Below are positions 16,927 to 25,934 of a DNA stretch of 64,000 nucleotides, one piece after another. The translations under genes and the position numbers were made by a program. The DNA comes from JALSNL01 sp036479585 (GTDB lineage: Bacteria > Bacteroidota > Ignavibacteria > Ignavibacteriales > Melioribacteraceae), in NCBI GenBank assembly GCA_965224785.1, contig OZ245062.1, positions 496,001 to 560,000 of the forward strand. The letters run 5' to 3'. The notes under the pieces are model-generated. The model saw only the letters and a program-made list of their open reading frames with translations, had not been told where the DNA came from and made no database searches. The first letter of the stretch is position 1. Every line of letters begins with the position of its first letter.

Positions 16927-16955
16927 TTGACGAATAGTTTAAAAATGAGTAGGAT
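16927..16955 (+). promoter_or_regulatory. Possible sigma-70-type promoter
   Basis: TTGACG (16927-16932) and TAGGAT (16950-16955) are spaced by 17 bases, about 55 bases before the methyltransferase start at 17011. This fits a housekeeping promoter, but in such AT-rich DNA chance matches are common. Confidence 0.3.
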
Positions 16956-17010
16956 ATTTAGATGAAATAGGTTTCTAAAACAATATGAATAAATGAAGGA
17001 GTATATTTAT

Positions 17011-17760
17011 ATGTCAAAATTTAATTTTAGTGAGTATTATGATAAGCACATAGAATATAAAGATTTACGAGATGAAAATAGTGAAGTTTACAAAAAATAT
17101 ACTGATGATGTAATTTATTGGAAATTAAAACAATTGAAAAAAGTTGCAGGTACATTAAATCCCTTAAGTATTTTAGAGGTTGGAAGTGCAATTGGATTTT
17201 TATTAGCAAATGTACCTTTCGAAACAAAAAATGATAACAGATTTGGAATAGATATTTCTAAAGAGAATATTGTTGCTGCAAAAAAAACCTATCCAGATAT
17301 TGATTTTTATGCAGGCACAATTCAATCATTCTTTGAAAAAAAATCAAAATCATTTGATCTGGTTATTTTATCAGATATTTTGGAACATTTGGAAGATGAA
17401 AAGGAAATGTTAATTGAAGTTAGCAAAAACACAAAAAATATTCTCTTAAATTTACCATTGGAGAAGTGTGAAGAGAATGAAGATAGGGTTTATGGAGTTG
17501 AAGATATTGAAGGTCATTTGAGGTCATATAGTTTAGATGATACGTTAGAGCTTATTAAAAATTCCAATTTGAAAGTTGTAAAGTATAATGTTGCCAGATA
17601 TGTTGACCAACCTATTTTCAGAAAATTTTTACTAAATAAACTTTTAAATAAATTTGGAAATACAACCAAAGCTTTAATAAAATATGAAAAAGAACTTTTA
17701 CACATTCAAGTAAGTGACAATTATTATAAAAGTAATTTTTTTGGCTTATTAAAAACATAA
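17011..17760 (+). CDS. SAM-dependent class I methyltransferase
   Basis: A 249-residue methyltransferase. The glycine-rich SAM site is ILEVGSAIGFLLAN (motif I), with IDISKENIVAA at the end of strand 2 and FDLVILSDILEHLEDEKEML as motif II/III. I placed the start at the ATG at 17011 because AAGGAG lies nine bases upstream (16996-17001); the ATG at 16993 would include this ribosome site in the coding region. In this setting it probably methylates a sugar or glycan end, but the target cannot be read from the sequence. It stands alone, followed by a decayed stretch. Confidence 0.82.
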   Translation: MSKFNFSEYYDKHIEYKDLRDENSEVYKKYTDDVIYWKLKQLKKVAGTLNPLSILEVGSAIGFLLANVPFETKNDNRFGIDISKENIVAAKKTYPDIDFYAGTIQSFFEKKSKSFDLVILSDILEHLEDEKEMLIEVSKNTKNILLNLPLEKCEENEDRVYGVEDIEGHLRSYSLDDTLELIKNSNLKVVKYNVARYVDQPIFRKFLLNKLLNKFGNTTKALIKYEKELLHIQVSDNYYKSNFFGLLKT

Positions 17761-17814
17761 ATTATAGACATTTCTAACAATAAATACTTTGTCTCTAAAC
17801 GAAAGCAAATCACC

Positions 17815-18017
17815 ATTTCAAATTATTTAGAAAAATTTCTAGTTTTATATGTGGTTTTGTTAATATTCAATTTAGAAAAAATATTTTTTATAATATGCCA
17901 AATATCTAAAATAACTTGGAATGGAATTGTTTGGAGTTTGAGCAATGCCCAATATAGCACTATCATTTGCTGGGATGGGTTATTTTGAAATATGTGCTGT
18001 ATTAGTTAAATTTATGG
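17815..18017 (+). pseudogene. Relic of a Wzx-type flippase gene
   Basis: This stretch aligns with the beginning of the intact flippase gene at 19375. Read in frame from 17894 it gives YAKYLK, a stop, LGMELFGV, a stop, then AMPNIALSFAGMGYFEICAV. The intact gene gives YPIYLKYLGIELFGVWAILN, then IVLSFAGMGNFGIGDALVKF. Two codons have become stops (TAA 17912-17914, TGA 17939-17941) and about 50 bases are missing before 17894. Similarity fades before about 17815 and after 18017. It is a dead fragment, probably left from an earlier duplication or replacement of the flippase gene. Confidence 0.8.
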
Positions 18018-18622
18018 AATTGAAACTAGGATATTAGTAAATATGTGTAAAAAAACAGCTAAATTTCTAAAGGATTTTATTTTTTAAATTATTATATGAG
18101 AGTTTAAAATATACGGTGGAAATTCTCCACTACGAAATTACTTAAACAAGAGCTCTTCTAAAAACTTTTACTGAAAAAGGGTTTTATATGTTAGTAACAA
18201 TACTTAAAAGTTAGAGTGTAACGCAAACCACATTTACAATTATAGAAATATTTTTAAAATTAAAAGAATTGCCCAAAAATGTAAAAGAATTACAAACTTT
18301 TGTGAATAAAGATGAATGACAAAATCTTATACAAAAGTGGAGAACTTTTTACAGAAATACTTGATGACGAATTGTGAGTAAGCGATACTGAAACAACAAT
18401 TGATCTAAATTTTCCTACTTTGAAAATTTAATCATAAAATATTAAAACTATAGTATACAAAATAATTAAAGGTTTTTTTATTGGAAAAACTTTTTTTACT
18501 CTTGAATAACAATAATAAAAGTTTCTTTTTTACTAAAAACTCCTATATTGGTGCAAGTCTCTAGTATTACAAAAATATTGATAAAGTAGGTAAATATTTA
18601 GAATATCTACAAGGAAGATAAT
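18018..18622. other. Non-coding stretch with decayed sequence
   Basis: About 600 AT-rich bases with no intact gene. Short broken frames occur, such as one reading EIFLKLKELPKNVKELQTFV that ends at a TGA near 18318, and another reading MNDKILYKSGELFTEILDDE that is stopped soon after. They look like remnants of lost genes, but I cannot name a family. A small hairpin (GGTGGA...TCCACT type) lies near 18115-18132. Confidence 0.5.
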
Positions 18623-19120
18623 ATGATGAAATATTTCTATATAGTTTTGGGTAATCTTTTTAAGATTTTGAAGTATGCTGAATGGAAGAGAAAAACAAAT
18701 GAGTACCATAAAAAACATAATCTTCACCCAAGTGTACAAATTGGGAAAGATCCTCAATTGGCATTAATTGGAAACATAGCAATGGGAGAAGGTACGTATT
18801 TTAACTCTGGTTCAATTGTAACTGGAACTAACTCGCAAGTTAAAATTGGAAAGTGGTGTGCAATTGGACATAATGTTACTATTGCAGCTACTACACATTC
18901 ATTATTAAAGCCGACTGGTCCAATAGAAACAAGACCAATTGTTGAAAAAGATATTTTCATCGGTGATAATGTTTGGATCGGCTCCAATGTTTTTATAAAA
19001 GAAGGTATAACGATAGAAAATAATGCCATTATAGCTGCTAATTCAGTTGTAACAAAAGATATACCTGAATTTGCAATTGTAGGTGGAGTTCCTGCCAAAA
19101 TAATTAGATTTAACAAATAA
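18623..19120 (+). CDS. Hexapeptide-repeat acyltransferase (WcaF/maltose-acetyltransferase type)
   Basis: A 165-residue left-handed beta-helix acyltransferase expected to acetylate a sugar of the glycan. A short N-terminal helix (FYIVLGNLFKILKYAEWKRK) precedes hexapeptide repeats from about residue 40 (VQIGKDPQLALIGNIAMGEG). The catalytic His lies in the loop with TTHSLLKPTGP. The final coil IFIGDNVWIGSNVFIKEG and the cap VVTKDIPEFAIVGGVPAKII are those of the CysE/LacA/NodL superfamily. Translation may start at either of two adjacent ATGs (18622-18628). AAGGA lies 5-9 bases before the first. Confidence 0.85.
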   Translation: MMKYFYIVLGNLFKILKYAEWKRKTNEYHKKHNLHPSVQIGKDPQLALIGNIAMGEGTYFNSGSIVTGTNSQVKIGKWCAIGHNVTIAATTHSLLKPTGPIETRPIVEKDIFIGDNVWIGSNVFIKEGITIENNAIIAANSVVTKDIPEFAIVGGVPAKIIRFNK

Positions 19121-19374
19121 TATTTTCCGACTAGTCTTGTCTAAAAAAGTTTAGACCTAATCTTTTTAATCCTAACAAGAATAGTTAGATAATAATACAT
19201 CAAGAATTTATAAATTTAATTGAGCTAAAATCAGTAAAAAATACAATTTGGACAATTAAGTATTTTACGGTGTCAGTTAGAAAAATTAAGAATTGAAAGT
19301 ATAATGTCAAAAAAATTATTACTATTCTTATTTGTTTATGGGTTATTTAAGAATTACATATGTTTTAAAAATTT

Positions 19375-20709
19375 ATGAAATCAAAATTGCTAAGTAAAAT
19401 ATTTTCTTATCTTAGTAGCTCTGTTAATACTCAGTTTAGAAAAAATATTGTTTTTAGCTCAGTACTTTATTTTATTAATTCGATATTAATTTTTTTATCA
19501 TATCCAATATATCTAAAGTACCTCGGAATAGAATTATTTGGAGTTTGGGCAATACTCAATATAGTACTATCATTTGCTGGAATGGGTAATTTTGGAATAG
19601 GTGATGCATTAGTTAAATTTACAGCAGAGGAACAAGCAAATGATAGAAAAGGAAATATAAATAGTTTATTTTCAAATGCATTTTATTTGATTATATTTTC
19701 AAGTTTCCTAATTCTCCCACTACTTTTTATATTTAAAAGTACTATCGCAAATATTTTAGGAATTCCTAAAATATATTTTAGTGAAGCTTCAGATTTAATT
19801 CCTGTAATCGGTTTAATTAGTTTCTTTTATTTAATTATTGATGCATTAAAAGCCATATTAACTGGTTTAGGAAGACTAGATCTAGCAAACTTCATATTTA
19901 TTTCTGGAAACATATTAAAACTTGTTTTTGCAATTCTGTTTTTTATTATTGGGTATAAACTAACTGCTTTAGTTCTTTCTATGATTAGTGCAAACTTAAT
20001 AATAATAATAGTCTTTTTCATTGTTATTTATAAAACAAATAATATTATATTAATCAAATTAACGTCACTTAATTTTTCTTTAATTAAAAAACTTTTTCAT
20101 TTTGGAAAAAACTTATTGGGAAGTCAACTATTAAGTATAATTATGTTGCCAATAATTAAAATATTACTTGCACATAATTCTTCTATTGCATCTGTTTCCT
20201 ATTTTGAAATAGGTACAAAAGTTCCGTATACTATTAGAAGTTTTTTCCAAAAAGGAATATATGCTCTTTTACCAAAAGTTTCGGATTTGGCCTCAGATCC
20301 TAGCAGACGCAAGGAAATTCCAGCATTAATTAAAAAAACAACAAAACTTCTTCTTAGTTTAGGCGTACCAATTACATTATTGTTAGGGATAACTTCGCCT
20401 TATTGGATGAAGCTGTGGCTAAATGAAAGCTACAATACGGAAATTGCAATTTGTTTTAATATAATTCAATTTGGTATGCTTGTTAGTTTAATAGCACTTC
20501 CGTATTATTACACCTTAATTGGTATTGGTTATGTAAGATACACTTTCTATGAAGCTCTTATAAGAGTTACAATAAATATTATACTTATTCTTTTAATTGT
20601 AGCTTTAGGTGGTAACAATATTTATATATACATTAGTTTTGCGATAAGTACCATAATCTCTAATTCGTTTATACTTTATCATGGAAAAAAACAAATAGTT
20701 CAATTATGA
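19375..20709 (+). CDS. Wzx-type polysaccharide flippase (second copy)
   Basis: A 444-residue membrane protein of the polysaccharide biosynthesis/MOP family with about twelve to fourteen hydrophobic segments. It is expected to flip the lipid-linked repeat unit. The segment YPIYLKYLGIELFGVWAILN, continuing FAGMGNFGIGDALVKFTAEE, is the usual early loop of this family. It overlaps the following polymerase gene by four bases (ATGA), so flippase and polymerase are co-translated. A damaged copy of its 5' part lies 1.4 kb upstream. The first flippase (9242) is a distinct subtype. Confidence 0.9.
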   Translation: MKSKLLSKIFSYLSSSVNTQFRKNIVFSSVLYFINSILIFLSYPIYLKYLGIELFGVWAILNIVLSFAGMGNFGIGDALVKFTAEEQANDRKGNINSLFSNAFYLIIFSSFLILPLLFIFKSTIANILGIPKIYFSEASDLIPVIGLISFFYLIIDALKAILTGLGRLDLANFIFISGNILKLVFAILFFIIGYKLTALVLSMISANLIIIIVFFIVIYKTNNIILIKLTSLNFSLIKKLFHFGKNLLGSQLLSIIMLPIIKILLAHNSSIASVSYFEIGTKVPYTIRSFFQKGIYALLPKVSDLASDPSRRKEIPALIKKTTKLLLSLGVPITLLLGITSPYWMKLWLNESYNTEIAICFNIIQFGMLVSLIALPYYYTLIGIGYVRYTFYEALIRVTINIILILLIVALGGNNIYIYISFAISTIISNSFILYHGKKQIVQL

Positions 20710-22091
20710 AAAATAGACTATTACTTTCAATTTTATTACTTTCGGTTTTATATGTTTTCTTTGCTATTGCTCTACCTAAAAACATAAGTATAAATGAAGT
20801 TTTGCAAGTAATATTAATATCGGTTATATTACTTCCTATATATATAAAGAGATTTAAGAAACAACAGAATTCAAAAACAAATATTTCATTTGGGTTTATA
20901 TATTTTTTAGCAATGTGGGTTATTTTCATTGTTGGAAATGCTAGTTATCAAATTGTAAAATTTGTTTATCCGTTATTTGAATCCAATATTTCATTCACTA
21001 ATTGGTATTGGACACTTGGAATGATACTTTTTGCAGAGAGTTATTTACAATTTAATATTGGGAAATCAAATAGAAAATCAAAAAATATATATCCTATTAG
21101 TTCTAGATTCCTTGGGTTTGTTTTTTTTATTAGTATTTTAGGTACAATTTTACTATTCCTTGAAATAGGATATATACCAATTCTTAAGGGAACAAGAATA
21201 TTTCAAATCGAATCAGGATTGTCTATAGCTGTTAGATTTTGGGTGTTTAATAGTTTTAGTGCTATTTTGTTTGCAATAAATTTTCTTAAATCAAAAAATA
21301 TAATGTATCTAGGATTATATTTTTTCACTTTATTTTCTTCGGCATTCTTAAACCAAAGGATGATGTTTTTTGCTACCTTAGTCGGAAGTTTTATCGTTTT
21401 TTGGGTAATGACAAAAAATAAAAAGAAATTAGTAATATATTCTTTTTTAGGTGGAATATTATATATGTTAATTAATGTTGCGTTTTTAGGGCAACGAGGA
21501 GATTACATAAATTATCGATCTAAAATTACTACAGATGCTGATTTATCATCTTTTCAAAGTAGGGGTCTTGTAAGTACATTTAATGAATACAGACAACTGC
21601 ATGTATTGATAAATTCGGATTTCGATAATTTTCAATATGGTTTAACACTATTAAGTGTACCTGTTGGTTTTATACCAGCACCTTTGTTAAGAGCTTTTGG
21701 TGTTGTTAAACATGAAATTCAGTTAAATAATTCTGCAGTAATTTATGCAGATTATTTACGTTCTAAAATATCTGCTGGTGTTAGAACAGGCATTTTAGGC
21801 GAGGGGTATATTAATTTTGGTTTATTTGGCGTTTTGATAATGGTAGTATTAGGAATAGGAATAAAAATTATGCAAAAAAATATAGATTACTTATCTATAT
21901 ATGATTTTAGATTTGCAGTTCACATTTTAATATTCGTTTTTCTTTTATATGCATTAATAGGGCAAATTGATGCTATCGGTTCTAAGGTAGGTCAATTTAT
22001 TATTTTTGGGTTTATTATGAAACGAATATGGGGTGTAATTAAATTACCATCAATTCAATTAAAAAGAGGTATTAAGATTGATAGAATATAG
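20706..22091 (+). CDS. Wzy-like oligosaccharide repeat-unit polymerase
   Basis: A 461-residue integral membrane protein with about ten to twelve hydrophobic segments and one large periplasmic loop (about residues 265-335), which includes the polar stretch INYRSKITTDADLSSFQSRG. Size, topology and position directly behind a flippase fit the Wzy/O-antigen polymerase group, whose sequences vary greatly. The run RSKISAGVRTGILGEGYINF is reminiscent of the EpsG/WzyE-like conserved loop. It overlaps the flippase (4 bases) and the following capE gene (14 bases). Confidence 0.78.
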   Translation: MKNRLLLSILLLSVLYVFFAIALPKNISINEVLQVILISVILLPIYIKRFKKQQNSKTNISFGFIYFLAMWVIFIVGNASYQIVKFVYPLFESNISFTNWYWTLGMILFAESYLQFNIGKSNRKSKNIYPISSRFLGFVFFISILGTILLFLEIGYIPILKGTRIFQIESGLSIAVRFWVFNSFSAILFAINFLKSKNIMYLGLYFFTLFSSAFLNQRMMFFATLVGSFIVFWVMTKNKKKLVIYSFLGGILYMLINVAFLGQRGDYINYRSKITTDADLSSFQSRGLVSTFNEYRQLHVLINSDFDNFQYGLTLLSVPVGFIPAPLLRAFGVVKHEIQLNNSAVIYADYLRSKISAGVRTGILGEGYINFGLFGVLIMVVLGIGIKIMQKNIDYLSIYDFRFAVHILIFVFLLYALIGQIDAIGSKVGQFIIFGFIMKRIWGVIKLPSIQLKRGIKIDRI

Positions 22092-23088
22092 CACTTTACT
22101 AATTACAGGTGGTACTGGTTCATTTGGCAATGCTGTACTAAATCGTTTTGTTAATTCAGATATTAAGGAAATAAGAATATTTAGTAGAGATGAAAAAAAA
22201 CAAGATGATTTAAGAAAAAAAATAAACAACCCAAAAGTTAAATTTTACATAGGTGATGTAAGAAATTATCGGAGTATAGAAAATGCAGTTAGAGGAGTAG
22301 ATTATATTTTTCATGCTGCAGCTCTTAAACAAGTTCCCAGTTGCGAGTTTTTCCCAATAGAGGCTGTAAAAACAAATATTCTTGGTGCTGAAAATGTCCT
22401 TGAAGCTGCGTTGTCTCAGAATGTAAAAAATGTAGTTATACTTAGTACAGATAAAGCAGTTTATCCAATTAACGCTATGGGTTTATCAAAAGCATTGATG
22501 GAAAAAGTTATGATTGCACGTTCACGATCGGTTGGTAAAAATGGAACAACTATGTGTGGTACTAGATATGGTAATGTTATGGCTTCAAGAGGTTCAGTCA
22601 TACCCCTTTTTGTGGATCAAATAAAGAATCGTAAAACAATTACAATTACAGATGCTGAAATGACACGTTTTATGATGACTCTTGATGATGCTGTTGACTT
22701 GGTTTTATACGCGTTCAAAAATGGGAAACCTGGTGATATGTTCGTTCAAAAAGCACCAGCTACAACAATTGCAACTTTGGCACAAGCATTAAAAGAATTA
22801 TACAAATCTAATGTGGATATTAAAATAATTGGAACACGTCATGGTGAAAAGTTATATGAAACCTTAGTGAATAAAGAGGAAATGGTAAAAGCTGAAGATC
22901 ATGGTAATTATTTCAGAATTCCAGCAGATAACAGAGACCTGAATTATGACCTTTATTTTTCACAGGGAGATGATCATGTCTCTAAAGTAGAAGATTATCA
23001 TTCGCATAATACAGATAGGCTTGATGTTGAAGGAACTAAGAAATTGTTATTGAAATTAGAATTTATTAGACAAGATGTACTTAAATAA
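22078..23088 (+). CDS. capE: CapE-like UDP-GlcNAc 4,6-dehydratase/5-epimerase
   Basis: A 336-residue extended SDR catalysing the first step towards UDP-N-acetyl-L-fucosamine. It has LITGGTGSFGNAVL (8-21) and HAAALKQVPSCEFFPIEAVK, the signature of UDP-GlcNAc 4,6-dehydratases. The active-site segment is STDKAVYPINAMGLSKALME, where the usual Tyr is replaced by Met134 four residues before Lys138, as in inverting dehydratases. The start is TTG at 22078 with AGAGGT upstream. It overlaps both the polymerase gene and the cupin gene by 14 bases. CapF and CapG follow, which fixes the pathway. Confidence 0.93.
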   Translation: MIEYSTLLITGGTGSFGNAVLNRFVNSDIKEIRIFSRDEKKQDDLRKKINNPKVKFYIGDVRNYRSIENAVRGVDYIFHAAALKQVPSCEFFPIEAVKTNILGAENVLEAALSQNVKNVVILSTDKAVYPINAMGLSKALMEKVMIARSRSVGKNGTTMCGTRYGNVMASRGSVIPLFVDQIKNRKTITITDAEMTRFMMTLDDAVDLVLYAFKNGKPGDMFVQKAPATTIATLAQALKELYKSNVDIKIIGTRHGEKLYETLVNKEEMVKAEDHGNYFRIPADNRDLNYDLYFSQGDDHVSKVEDYHSHNTDRLDVEGTKKLLLKLEFIRQDVLK

Positions 23089-23548
23089 CATAAATTATTC
23101 ACATTTGTTAGAGCCAACAATTATTGAAGGTGGGGATTTTAATGATAGAAGAGGTAAAATAGAATTTGTAAATGATTTTAAGTTGGATGATTTTAAAAGA
23201 TTTTATACTATTCATCACAAAAAACTAAGTACTATTAGAGCTTGGCAGGCACATCAATTTGAGCAAAAAGTTTTTTTCCCCTTAGAAGGCTGTTTCATAA
23301 TTAATCTTATAAAAATTGATAATTGGAAAACTCCTAACTCCAAGACTAAACCTTATAAGTATCTATTAACAGAAAATAGTCCGAAAATTTTAATAGTACC
23401 AGGAGGCTATGCAAACGGTTTTATTAATTCTGTACATAATTCAAAATTATTGATTTTTTCTTCGTGCTCATTAGATAATTCAATATCAGATAATTACCGT
23501 TTTGACAAAGATTATTTTATAAATAGCAATTGGAATGTTAATGAGTGA
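23075..23548 (+). CDS. RmlC-like cupin protein of the FucNAc operon
   Basis: A 157-residue single-domain cupin resembling dTDP-4-dehydrorhamnose 3,5-epimerase and related sugar isomerases. It shows GGDFNDRRGKIEFVNDF at the start, the His-bearing strand TIRAWQAHQFEQKVFFPLEG, and IVPGGYANGFIN, the typical C-terminal half of RmlC-like sheets. The usual catalytic His/Tyr pair is not obvious, so it may be an accessory or a different isomerase. It overlaps capE and capF by 14 bases each and must be translated with them. I recall similar small cupins between capE and capF homologues elsewhere. Confidence 0.75.
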   Translation: MYLNNINYSHLLEPTIIEGGDFNDRRGKIEFVNDFKLDDFKRFYTIHHKKLSTIRAWQAHQFEQKVFFPLEGCFIINLIKIDNWKTPNSKTKPYKYLLTENSPKILIVPGGYANGFINSVHNSKLLIFSSCSLDNSISDNYRFDKDYFINSNWNVNE

Positions 23549-24680
23549 TAAAATTATTTGTGTTGGAATAACTGGGCAATCGGGTTTTGTTGGAACACAT
23601 TTGTATAACTATTTAGGTTTGCAAAAAGAAATAAAAAGAATTCCTTTTGAAGATCAATTCTTTTCTGATTTGGGCTTGCTCGATTCTTTTGTAAAAGAAT
23701 GTGATGTAATTGTTCATCTTGCTGCTATGAACCGTCACGGCAATCCACAAGTTATTTATGATACGAATATTAAATTGGTTAATGATTTAATAACTGTTTG
23801 TGATAGAACTAATTCCAAACCGTATATAATTTTTTCTTCTTCTACTCAAGAAAATAGAGATAATCTTTATGGTAAGTCTAAAAAAGATGGAAGAAAAATG
23901 ATTGATAAATGGGCCATAGAAAATGATTCAAAATTTACAGCAATGATTATACCAAATGTATTTGGACCTTTTGGAAGACCATATTATAATTCAGTAATTG
24001 GTACTTTTTGCCATCAATTAACGCATAATGAAAAACCTAAAATAGAAAATGATGCAGAACTAAAATTAATTTATATAAATGAATTAATTGATGAGTTTTA
24101 CTCAGTTATAGTTGGTAAGATAGAAAAAATCAAAGATAAGATTAAGTATTATAAAGTACCACATACATCAGTTAATAAAGTAACCGGAATTCTTAAAATT
24201 TTAGCAAGATTTAAATCTGATTATTTTGACAATGGTATAATTCCAAGTATAAACAATAAATTTGAGTTGAATTTATTTAATACTTTCAGATGTTATATCC
24301 CAAATGATAAATACCCTTTTGGTTTAACTGAACATGTGGATAACAGAGGATCTTTTGTCGAAATTGTTAGAACTAATACTTCAGGGCAGTTTTCTTATTC
24401 AACCACTAAACCTGGTATTACACGTGGTAATCACTATCATACAAGAAAAATTGAAAGATTTGCTGTTATAAGTGGGAAAGCAAAAATTGAACTTAGAAGA
24501 ATTGGATCGGAAGAAGTAATCTCTTATGAATTAAATGGTAGTCAACCATCATTTATTGATATGCCTATCTGGCATACACATAATATTACTAATGTTGGAG
24601 AATCGGATTTATATACTTTATTTTGGATAAATGAGCCTTATGACAAAGATGACCCGGATACATTTTATGAAATTGTATAA
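23535..24680 (+). CDS. capF: CapF-like bifunctional UDP-sugar reductase/epimerase
   Basis: A 381-residue enzyme with an N-terminal SDR domain and a C-terminal cupin domain, the architecture of CapF/WbjC/FnlB, which epimerises and reduces the 4-keto intermediate. The SDR part has ITGQSGFVGTHLYNYL and HLAAMNRHGNP. The SSSTQENRDNLYGKSKKDGR segment contains the Ser and YxxxK residues. The cupin domain starts near residue 262. It includes VDNRGSFVEIVRT and the metal-type motif ITRGNHYHTRKIERFAVISG. PIWHTHNI completes the sheet. Either of two ATGs (23535, 23541) may be used. The length equals that of known CapF proteins. Confidence 0.93.
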   Translation: MLMSDKIICVGITGQSGFVGTHLYNYLGLQKEIKRIPFEDQFFSDLGLLDSFVKECDVIVHLAAMNRHGNPQVIYDTNIKLVNDLITVCDRTNSKPYIIFSSSTQENRDNLYGKSKKDGRKMIDKWAIENDSKFTAMIIPNVFGPFGRPYYNSVIGTFCHQLTHNEKPKIENDAELKLIYINELIDEFYSVIVGKIEKIKDKIKYYKVPHTSVNKVTGILKILARFKSDYFDNGIIPSINNKFELNLFNTFRCYIPNDKYPFGLTEHVDNRGSFVEIVRTNTSGQFSYSTTKPGITRGNHYHTRKIERFAVISGKAKIELRRIGSEEVISYELNGSQPSFIDMPIWHTHNITNVGESDLYTLFWINEPYDKDDPDTFYEIV

Positions 24681-24803
24681 TTATTAGCTCATATCTGAAA
24701 CTGTAAATTATTTTTATCAATATATGATTTTAACTGTTTTAATAGTTTAAATAATGTTAAGCACATTTGATAATATTTAAGAAAAAATTAAAATGAGGTT
24801 TTA

Positions 24804-25934
24804 TTGAAAAAATCTAAATTAAAAGTTGCAACAATTTTTGGAACTCGTCCTGAAATAATCAGACTTAGTTCGACTATTAAGCTTTTGGATAAGCATTTAA
24901 CTCAAATAATTATTCATACAGGTCAGAATTATGATTATGAATTAAATGAAATTTTCTTTGAAGATTTGGGTTTGAGAAAACCTAATTATTTCCTCGGAGT
25001 TAATACTTCTTCTTTAGGAAATGTTCTTGGTGAGACACTTATTAAAAGTGAAAAAATTTTACTTGATGAAAAACCAGATGCAGTATTAATTTTAGGAGAT
25101 ACAAATAGTAGTATTGCTGGGATAATTGCCAAACGTTTACGAATACCAATTTTTCATATGGAAGCAGGTAATAGAAGTTTTGATATGAATGTGCCTGAAG
25201 AAATAAACAGGCGAATAATTGATCATATTGCTGATTTTAATTTGGTTTACACTGAACATGCAAGAAGACATTTATTAAGTGAGGGGTTGCAACATAGAAG
25301 AATTTATTTAACTGGTTCGCCAATGTATGAGGTTTTGCATGATAATATGGAAAAAATAAAGAGCTCTTCTATATTATCGAATATAAAGTTAATAGAAAAA
25401 GAATATTTTATTGTTTCCGTACATAGAGAAGAGAATGTTGATAATCAAGAAAACCTAAAAAAAATATTAACAGTATTAAATAACTTGCTAAAAGAATATA
25501 ACAAACCCGTCATAGTTTCAACTCATCCTCGTACAAAAAAGCGATTAAAATCTTTGAAAGGGCAAGTAATTGATAAACAAATTAAGTTCTTAAAACCGTT
25601 TGGTTTTTTTGACTATGTAAACCTTCAGATGAATTCATTATGTGCTATTTCTGATAGCGGTACAATTAGTGAAGAAAGTGCAATTTTATCTTTTCCGGCA
25701 ATTAGTTTAAGACAATCAATGGAACGTCCAGAAGCTCAAGATGCCGGTACAATTGTTCTCACGGGTTTTGAACCACATATTGTTTCTTCTTCTATTAAAA
25801 CTGTTATTGAAGAACATAAAAGTAAATATCATAAGATACCTGTTGGATATACTGTCAAAAATACTTCGTGGCGTGTATTAAAATTAATATTAGGTAATAC
25901 TAAGCTTAGTAATAAGTGGTGGGGCATAAAATAA
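24804..25934 (+). CDS. capG: CapG-like UDP-sugar 2-epimerase
   Basis: A 376-residue non-hydrolysing UDP-GlcNAc 2-epimerase-fold enzyme (GT-B) giving UDP-L-FucNAc as the last step of the CapE-F-G pathway. It has FGTRPEIIRLSSTIKLL near the N-terminus, then HTGQNYDYELNEIFFEDLGL, and FHMEAGNRSFDMNVPEEINR with the catalytic acidic residues. ISDSGTISEESAILSFPAIS and MERPEAQDAGTIVLTGF follow; the latter is diagnostic of the CapG/WbjD branch rather than WecB. The start is TTG with GAGG eight bases upstream. It overlaps the next glycosyltransferase gene by 19 bases. Confidence 0.93.
   Translation: MKKSKLKVATIFGTRPEIIRLSSTIKLLDKHLTQIIIHTGQNYDYELNEIFFEDLGLRKPNYFLGVNTSSLGNVLGETLIKSEKILLDEKPDAVLILGDTNSSIAGIIAKRLRIPIFHMEAGNRSFDMNVPEEINRRIIDHIADFNLVYTEHARRHLLSEGLQHRRIYLTGSPMYEVLHDNMEKIKSSSILSNIKLIEKEYFIVSVHREENVDNQENLKKILTVLNNLLKEYNKPVIVSTHPRTKKRLKSLKGQVIDKQIKFLKPFGFFDYVNLQMNSLCAISDSGTISEESAILSFPAISLRQSMERPEAQDAGTIVLTGFEPHIVSSSIKTVIEEHKSKYHKIPVGYTVKNTSWRVLKLILGNTKLSNKWWGIK

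Noticed and set aside
18308..18430. Short broken frames that hint at an antitoxin or a PqqD-like protein
   Set aside because: Similarity is too weak and stops too frequent to name a family; kept only as undefined decayed sequence.
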